A DNA stretch of 64,000 nt, from NCBI GenBank assembly GCA_964020085.1, contig OZ026601.1:28508118-28572117 (forward strand). Direction: 5' to 3'. The notes below the pieces were generated by a model. It saw nothing but the letters and a program-made list of their open reading frames with translations. It searched no databases and was not told where the DNA came from. Positions 57,251 to 64,000 of this stretch are shown here, piece by piece. This DNA comes from Micromussa lordhowensis (taxonomy: Eukaryota > Cnidaria > Anthozoa > Scleractinia > Lobophylliidae). Position numbers and translations under genes: made by a program. Every line of letters starts with the position of its first letter. Position 1 is the stretch's first letter.

Positions 57251-58239
57251 ATCCCAGCTTTATTTTTTTTTAAATTTTTTATTATATTAAATAATAAATG
57301 AATAAAATATACAACAAAACGTACGGTAAAGTAAATTCCAGGCATAAAAGGAAACTACAACACTTTAAAGACTACAATAGATATAGAATAAATTAATCGT
57401 AGTTACTAAAACAAGGAATGACCTAAAATGACCTAAACAATGATCTACCAGGAATCTAAAATGACCTAAGATGATTTAATGATCTAAAATACACTCGACT
57501 CAGATTGCTACATTGACCTGAAATGGCTTTTAAACTTTAAAAATAGCATAAAAAAACTTAACTGGGATGATTTCAAATACTTCTTCCCAGTGATCTACAA
57601 CGAATATCAGAACTGAGTGCTTTCGTAACTAAACTGAGTGACTCGAATACTAGCGAAATTTTCCAAAAATTCCAAATGAAACTCCCGGCGAAAGTTTGCT
57701 GGCCTCTGGACCACGGGAGATTGTTACCGCAGGTTTTGGAAGACTTTCAAAGGTTGCCGATATTTTCTTGACCTCCACAAATGATTCTGAGGAGCATTGT
57801 CAAAGGCTTTTGCAGATTCTCAGAGTTTTCAACCACTTGTTACACTGTGTAGAAAAATAGCCGAGAGGAACTTGAATGACCGCTAGCAGTGAAATGAAAG
57901 CGCGCTCGACAACCCTTCATGCGCAAGGTAATTTTTTTGGTTGGGAATTGATGCACTTCAATATACTTGGTCATGTGATTCCTAGTCTACTCCCTTATGA
58001 GATAAAGCGCGAAAAAAATCGGAAAGCCACGCGAGCCAAGGCTTTGCGAGATCTTCTTCCCTACCCTACGCTTGGCTGACTCCACTTGCTAATAGTGATT
58101 TTTCGTTCGACCCCACTAGGTAGTCTGTCTACCGGCTAACAAACAACGATGGGCCCTGATCGTCTCGAAATATGCTTTTTGGATACAATTGAAGCACATC
58201 TATGAAACTCTTTAATTATCTGTAAATGGTCTTGGGAAC
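57251..58239. other. No gene; AT-rich with AATGACCTAAA repeats
   Basis: 57415-57495 repeats ATGACCTAAA/ATGATCTA motifs. The remainder contains no family I recognise. Confidence 0.5.
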
Positions 58240-58241
58240 TA

Positions 58242-60180
58242 CAGTACCGGTCAAAGGGATTGCAGCATTACACGCGCGTAAAGCGCGTGTACTACACGCA
58301 CATTACACACGGTGTCCACGCAGTGCCCACGCAGTGTCCACGCACCTTACACGCAAATACTCAAAACTGCGTGTAATTACACGCATGTAATTTCTACGCT
58401 GTATACGTGGAATTGCGCGTAAAATTACACGCAGTAGTTCAACTGGAACTCATTAAGTGCGTGTAATGAGAATAGAATATTAAAAGTGCGTGTAATGTAA
58501 ACAAAGCAATTTACCGTGTAACATTTACGGTGCTGGACTACCCTGCAATAAAGTTTAGTCTTTCGTCTTCTTGCTTCTGGTCGTCAAACGTCTCAGATAG
58601 AATCGACTAGTTTCCTTTAAACTGGTTTAATACAGTGAAAGTATCTTTTGTCCGTAGTAGTTTCAACAAGCGGCGCCAGCGACTGGCAGGCATGCTCGGA
58701 TTCACTGCGATAACAGAACATAAACGCACGATGTTGCTTTCAATTTTGAATTACGGCAATCATTCTACTTTAAAATAATCCAAACATTCAATCACTGAAA
58801 ATACTTCGTACCCGAAGCGTTCGTAATTTATCGGTGTTCCGTCGAAACAACAACGGTGCAAGCGGCTGACGAACTGAGGCTTGATTGACACGATATAACA
58901 GCAATAGACCTTTCGCTCGAGATTTTCAGCATTTTTTTAAAACCAGTTATCCTTAATTCTTTAAGTTTAAAAAGCCTTTGAAGATTCTTCGTTAATATTA
59001 CTTTCTCAGAAGCGAAAGTTGTCTCCCTGAAAAAAGTTGTTTTGATCTCATTGAAATGAAATTCGATCTGTTTCTGGAATGTCGTTGCCTAGCACGTGAC
59101 CAAAATCTGCCCAAGCGGAAGCTAAAGTTGTCTTATATTCCATCTGTCAACCCGACCACGGAAATCCGAATGTTTTTCTTTTGACCTAATTAGCACGTAA
59201 AAACTCAAGGCGATTAAGTCAGTGAAGTGCACAACAAATTCAAATGAAACGGGTGCCATTTATTTAACAGTATGCTTTAACAAAATTATCTACAGTTACT
59301 AACTAATTTTTATTGCGTTCTCTTACGGCAGCTTGGTCGACGAAGATACTCGTCGATTGCCTTTCTACATTCCCGCCATGCGGACAGCTCATCACATGCA
59401 GATGTAGGAAAAAAACTGTTTACAATTCTCTTAATTTCGCTGACTTTAGCAGCGTTTAGTTGCCCTTTACCTTGAGCGCCTGCAACATTTTTGCCCTCTA
59501 ACTCACTGGGCTCGAAGAGCCGTTTTAATAAAAGCACTGCAAAGTTCGCTCGCGATCTTGACCTATTTTTTATTTGATAAAAAATTTTTGATTCTTCGCC
59601 GTTTAAGCAGAAGTGTGGACAGATTAAGAGAGAGAGTCCATGGTTTCTGTTTGAATCCCTATTTCATTTTTATCCAAGGAACAGGAGTTGAAATGACATT
59701 TTGTGCGTGGGTAAATATTACGCTGCGACGTACATGTACGTCGTTCGTGTTTTAACGTAAACGAAAGCTTAGAGATCTTTAAGAAGTGCGGGCTACTACA
59801 GATTAAGAAAGAGTGTTTGTTTGATAGGTGCTCGAGCTAGGCCACTAATTTACCAATGCTTGTCGGCTTTTAAGTTCACTTATTGTTTTGAACAGATTTG
59901 CGTGTTTCCAATACAAGTTACGTGCAGTAATGGCTTTTTGTTTTGCAAACTACACGCAAATGCGTGTATGAATAACAAAGGTTTTGGTTCCTCCAATTTA
60001 AATACACGCATATGCGTGAAATTACACGCAAATGCGTGTCACTACCAGATCAGTAAATTTTACACGCGTGTAATTACACGCACCTTACACGCACAGTCCA
60101 CGCACTGTCCACGAATACTACACGCAGACTACACGCATTTTACGCGCGTGTAGGTGCTGCAATCCCTTTGACCGGTACTG
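58242..60180. mobile_element. 1.94-kb TA-flanked element with BEN exon and palindromic arrays
   Basis: Ends CAGTACCGGTCAAAGGGATT and its inverse are flanked by TA (58240-58241, 60181-60182), as in Tc1/mariner/pogo insertions. Both ends carry arrays of TACACGC / GCGTGTA forming dyads: GCGTGTAATTACACGC near 58370, ACACGCATATGCGTG near 60004 and TACACGCGTGTA near 60061. There is no transposase inside; the only coding piece is a BEN exon. Bases 58480-59300 are otherwise empty. Confidence 0.8.
59308..59571 (-). CDS. BEN-domain exon in the 1.9-kb element
   Basis: Minus strand, beginning after an AG acceptor near 59571: SRANFAVLLLKRLFEP, then SELEGKNVAGAQGKGQLNA, AKVSEIKRIVNSFFPTS, AWRECRKAIDEYLRR and a stop at 59310. 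Both halves of a BEN domain are present: LLLKRLFxxSEL with GKG, then I...V...FFP...W..C..AID. No upstream exon is found, so it is either a remnant or a captured 3' exon. It is the only coding material in this element. Confidence 0.65.
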
Positions 60181-60867
60181 TATGAACAACATGAACCATG
60201 GACAACAACAAATAAAGATAATAAACGTCATTTTTATTTGAAAAATCAAAACATTTAACACTTCCAATGATAGCATCGTAGTCACGACCATCTCGAGATC
60301 AATACAAATTTCAGAAATATGAAACTTTTGCCGTCAATGCGTTAAAATTCATGCATCAACATAAAACAACTGTTTTCAGTTATACCAAAAATATTTCCCA
60401 AAACAAACAGCCTTTGTAAACAACATGGAAGTTTCACCCTTGACCCAATATAAATGAACTACCGCAAACAAAGTTGACTTCGCTCCATGTCGATTAAATT
60501 TCTATTTTTCTTCAATAATTTAAAAATATTTATGGAGCGCTCTAGCTCAGAAGCGCAAGGCACGTATACAACAACAGTTCTTCAAAAGCTCAAATTCTGT
60601 TTGCTTAGAGAGAATAAAAAAGATCTTCGTAAAAAGTTGAAGCGATTGACTTAGAGCAAAATTATTTATGGTTTTTCAGTGACTAGTCCACTGACCGATT
60701 CTCTATTTCTTCTCTACGTGCTTCTTTGGTAGCTTTTATTTTGAAACTTGTTAACTACTCTACAGTTTACAATGATAGCTCTTGTGCAATAACAGCAATT
60801 CAGAAAGAATGAAATAATTAATAACAACAACTTTTTAAACTTGAGCTTTCACAAGAAAATGCAGTTT
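60181..60867. other. No gene recognised
   Basis: AT-rich spacer between the TA-flanked element and the next relic. Confidence 0.4.
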
Positions 60868-61269
60868 TTAATTATCAGCTTCCGGCTGAACCTGGAGTCC
60901 CTTGGCTACAAGGGTCTTCCTGCTTCCTTTTGGGAGTAAATTTATGGTTCTGGAGGGCACGTTTATGGCGTTGAACGCAAAATTTTTGTCGTATTCCTTC
61001 AGGCAATTGGTGAGGTAATGTAGGTATACATTTCCTGTATACTTTACTATTTTCCCTGACTTATCGGTCCTTTCACGAACCCCTACACTCTTTATTATCA
61101 CTTTACCTGAAGTGTTAAATGCTACCCTGCACTGCTCACACCTCGTAACTGATTTAGGGCAGAGCTTGGTGTCATCTTTATGTACAAGATCGTACTGTTT
61201 GCCAATTATTCTGTCCGGGTTCACGATATCCCCTTCAGTCGATGAGCAACTGGACCGGTTCAAATTCAC
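60868..61269 (-). pseudogene. Conserved C-terminal exon with CxxC motif, function unknown
   Basis: The minus-strand exon starts after an AG at 61270-61272 and ends TAA at 60868-60870 (133 residues). It is open throughout, with CEQCRVAF, KSVGVRERTDKSGK, YTGNVYLHYLTNCLKEYDK and INLLPKGSRKTL. I recall it as a recurrent cnidarian segment, possibly the last exon of PHD/FLYWCH MULE-like genes, whose remains lie upstream here. The CxxC could bind zinc with further ligands. Marked pseudogene only because the linked exons are broken. Confidence 0.4.
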
Positions 61270-61494
61270 CTGTGGAAGAGAGGAGAAAATTTGCAACAAA
61301 AACATTCCTGTAACTAATCCACAGAGATGTTTTTCCCTCTCACAATTGAGAAATCCAACCAACTCTTTCAAAAATAAGTTGTTAGACGAGTTGTTAGATG
61401 TGACTTACTTTGATAGAAAAGATGTAATTTCTCTAAACATCGTGTATCGAAGAAATGGAGAACTACACTGATATTCGTAAGACATGTTTGTATG

Positions 61495-61665
61495 AATGTC
61501 GGTCATTTTGCTAACAAGTCGTTTCGCTAACGTCCAGTTCGCTAACGTACTGAGATGATTCACTAATGTGTTCAGTCGATTCGCTAACGTTGTCAAGTTG
61601 TTTCGCTAACGGTTTAAAAAGTCGTTTTGCTAACGTGTTCGATAAGCTCGCTAACGCTGGAACCC
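61495..61665. repeat. TTCGCTAACG array
   Basis: About nine copies of TTYGCTAACG at 17-25 bp spacing, all in one orientation, followed by GGAACCCTAAC. It has the same layout as the subterminal arrays of the transposons above, but no partner end is seen. Confidence 0.7.
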
Positions 61666-62465
61666 TAACTCTTACTGGTTGACATTAATCAAATTCTTAG
61701 AAGCCACTTGCTTCTCCTGTCGAGCCGCCATTCATTCTCGTCCCCAGAGGCCGCGACAGAATGGCCGCCATTTTGTTTATCTGGTTGTTATAACGCGTAG
61801 CCAGCCCCGCTGTATGGCAGTCAGAACTATTTAAAACTGACAACATTTGGTGTCCTAAATTTATTTACAAAGCTTGTTACACACTTACTATGAAAAAGGT
61901 TGTGCATTTGTTTTCCTAAACGTATTGCTAGTACAACATTTCGTTTCTTAAAGTTGATTTACAAAGCTTACTACACTCTTACTGCACCTAGAAATGTAAT
62001 TAGAAAATATCTTAACTTATTTGGTTTCCTTAAATTATTTACAAATTTACATCAATTTTCTGATGTAGCGGTAGACACCATCCTCGCTTGTATAAGCTGC
62101 TTGAAGTCCCAGCTCTTGAACCTTTGACAAAAGATATATACCAGTGAGTAACATTATCAAAGTAAGTAAAAAGGTGGTTTGATTGTGGTAGGAAAAAATA
62201 CCGCTTGTCTTAAAAAATATCTTGGATGTTTTATTTTAATCTCAGCGTTATTTAATCTCTGTAGTCTCCTTAAGCATCTATAATGCATGGTAACAGTATC
62301 ACCTTAATTATCGCCCAACTTCATTCAATTGTAAAGTCGTCAGTATTAATCAAGTTTCTCGTTCATATGCGCTTTAAGTTTAAAATAATGCACAGAGAAA
62401 TGCAAACTACGAAATACCCAACTTCATTCAATTGTAAAGTAAAATAATTAAGTAAGCACACTTAC
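61666..62465. other. No gene recognised
   Basis: AT-rich. AACTTCATTCAATTGTAAAG occurs twice (near 62318 and 62420). Confidence 0.4.
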
Positions 62466-62816
62466 CTCGTCTACTATAGCTGCCGCTGATCTAAACTTTT
62501 CATGTACAGCCTTTGCCTTCACTTTCATGATAATCTTCGCGGCTACAGCGGTCCCGACCTCTGCTGGGTGGTTGTGGTTGTTTTTCCCTGGCTGAAAGGT
62601 CCCATCCCTTTCTGTGACTTTCTTCTTTCTAAGTCCCCTGTTCCACGAGCTGAAACGTTATTTTGGCGGCCTCTTGATGGACGGTAAAGTCATGTCCGGG
62701 AACTGGTTCCCCGATCAACTGTTCAGCTACATGCATTAGGGATGCGTCATCGAGTTCGGTTGGTATCACGTTCGGATTTTCCATGCTAACGTCACTCGTT
62801 TCTAAAACAGACATTG
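62466..62816 (-). pseudogene. FLYWCH/WRKY-like zinc-finger exon of a MULE-like gene, internally deleted
   Basis: The minus strand opens MENPNVIPTELDDASLMHVA and TVHQEAAKITFQLVEQGT, then loses frame. In the next frame KKKVTERDGTFQPGKNNHNH appears, followed by PAEVG and AKIIMKVKAKAVHEKFRSAA, ending at a GT donor (62463-62465). The HNH finish is the His end of a FLYWCH/WRKY-type finger; its Cys-bearing first half is missing. In related genes a MULE catalytic exon follows, which I do not find here. Confidence 0.6.
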
Positions 62817-63358
62817 GTGAACTGTAAATACCACACAAACATGACTTAAAAAGGGGGGAAATTTGCAACAATGGCTTGAGCCACCACAAACTATAAGCGC
62901 AAACTTAGAGAATTTTTCAACTGGTAGAGAGAGAGGCTTTCTTGTTAAAGTGGTACTATGACGAAAATCACATTTTCCTATCTAAGCCATTTTGAAACGT
63001 GGAACTCATGGAACTCTATGTGATACACTCAAAAAATCAAGGGGCACAAATTTGATCATAGTACCACTTAAAGAAATAGAAATTCCAAACCCACAATTGA
63101 ACCTGGGCCCTTTTCTCGCTATGATCTTAACTTGTGCTAATTGACTTACGTTGTAAAACTAATTATAATTAATGAAACGCAGATAACTTTCACAATAGTT
63201 ACTCCATCTACTTGATCATTAAGGCAACCGTTGAATAAAAAATGAGTGTAACTAGTAGCAAAATGAAAAAGTTCCTCAAGTTGAATTTACCAACCCAATG
63301 TTACTTTCAAATATAGCATTGGCCTTCCCTAACAACAAACCATAAAATGGCAATACCT

Positions 63359-63638
63359 GCTTCCTGATTTACTGAGATCGAGTCAGCAAACGATACCGGT
63401 ATGACAAATCCGACTGGTGTGCTCTCAGCGACTGGGAGGGAATAGTCTGCAGAATTGTCACTGCAGTACAGGCATCACCAAATAACTTCAATCCCTGATC
63501 GGACTGCAGACCTGAACTGGTCCCTCGTGATCCCCGTTTCACAACACCGGTGCTCTCACCTGTTGCAGCCGTCACATAACAGTGCCTCTTCACAAGACGT
63601 TACTTCGTTGGTGCAGAAGATGCAATAAGAACTATCCA
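63359..63638 (-). pseudogene. PHD-finger exon with two Trp-to-stop changes
   Basis: ATG at 63636-63638: YCIFCTNEVTSCEEALLCDG, CNR, stop, EHRCC, ETGITRDQFRSAVRSGIEV, IW, stop, CLYC. The ligand order C-C-C-C-H-C-C-C of a PHD finger is present. Both stops are TGA where Trp (TGG) is expected, just after CNR and just before CLYC. The exon ends at a GT donor. It precedes the FLYWCH exon on the same strand, as in PHD-FLYWCH-MULE genes. Confidence 0.65.
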
Positions 63639-64000
63639 TTTCTGATAATAATTTGACGAGTTGTCGCGTGAGTTTTCCAAAAAGCTTAGTGGAATGAAAT
63701 GAATAAGAAACTATACCCCTTTTATAGCAGTGCTTAATTTCAGAACGGATTGAAATCGCAGCAATGTGATTGTCAGATATTGTTGGCATTTTCTTGTCTT
63801 TGTTGAGGATGCATAATCATTAAACTCTTGAGACAATATCCCATTGAAGTTGAAAAAGTCACACCTTCTTTGCTAAGTGCCGCGTAAGCGACATTTTTCA
63901 GGTTTGTATTGTTTTTAGTGGTACCAGTTTTATTAAAAGAGCGAGTTGTGCTCAAACATTTTTGGTTTAAGAGTATTTTTAACGTCGAACGTTGAATTTC
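63639..64000. other. No gene recognised
   Basis: Upstream flank of the PHD relic. Confidence 0.4.

Overview
The window looks like AT-rich metazoan DNA, most probably from an anthozoan cnidarian such as a stony coral. The reasons are intron-rich genes with GT/AG borders, metazoan-type LINE, Penelope-like, Gypsy, MULE and EnSpm relics, many MITEs, and protein families I associate with coral genomes. The taxon is inferred, not shown. I recognise no host housekeeping gene; the 64 kb reads as a transposon island with nested insertions.

Layout. 1-1849: relics of a Gypsy gag, a SWIM-type transposase tail and a LINE reverse transcriptase, then a long hairpin. 1850-37094: one 35.2-kb element bounded by nearly identical inverted arms of about 4.9 kb and a 4-bp ATTA duplication. 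Its core holds two divergent spliced genes separated by about 250 bp: a 10-exon RNase H-fold transposase on the minus strand (8006-15915, about 620 aa) and a coiled-coil accessory gene on the plus strand (16168-30677, about 475 aa). Their introns contain further insertions: a zinc-ribbon inverted-repeat unit (12.6-15.3 kb), two small elements (10195-10546 and 17423-18009), three MITEs and a complete 5.4-kb transposon (20948-26346). That 5.4-kb transposon has its own ATAT duplication, an intact 580-aa transposase of the same superfamily and a BEN-domain gene.

37.1-41.3 kb: a broken MULE transposase, an internally deleted LINE and a ~143-bp hairpin satellite. 41.6-53.8 kb: an EnSpm/CACTA-like multi-exon transposase with one in-frame stop, followed upstream on the same strand by a BEN/coiled-coil gene; the two may belong to one element. 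54.4-57.3 kb: a truncated Gypsy element inserted in a PIF1-type helicase relic. 58.2-60.2 kb: a 1.9-kb TA-flanked element with a BEN exon between arrays of palindromes. 60.9-63.7 kb: dead pieces (PHD, FLYWCH, Cys-containing C-terminal exon) of a second MULE-like gene.

Recurring theme: the elements here carry arrays of short palindromes near their ends, and three of them also appear to carry a BEN-domain protein. The simplest reading is that the transposase cuts and that an accessory DNA-binding protein (BEN in three cases, an unassigned coiled-coil protein in the 35-kb element) may recognise the arrays. The two related transposases share the second-to-third acidic residue spacing exactly (42 residues), which supports both the exon model and their kinship.
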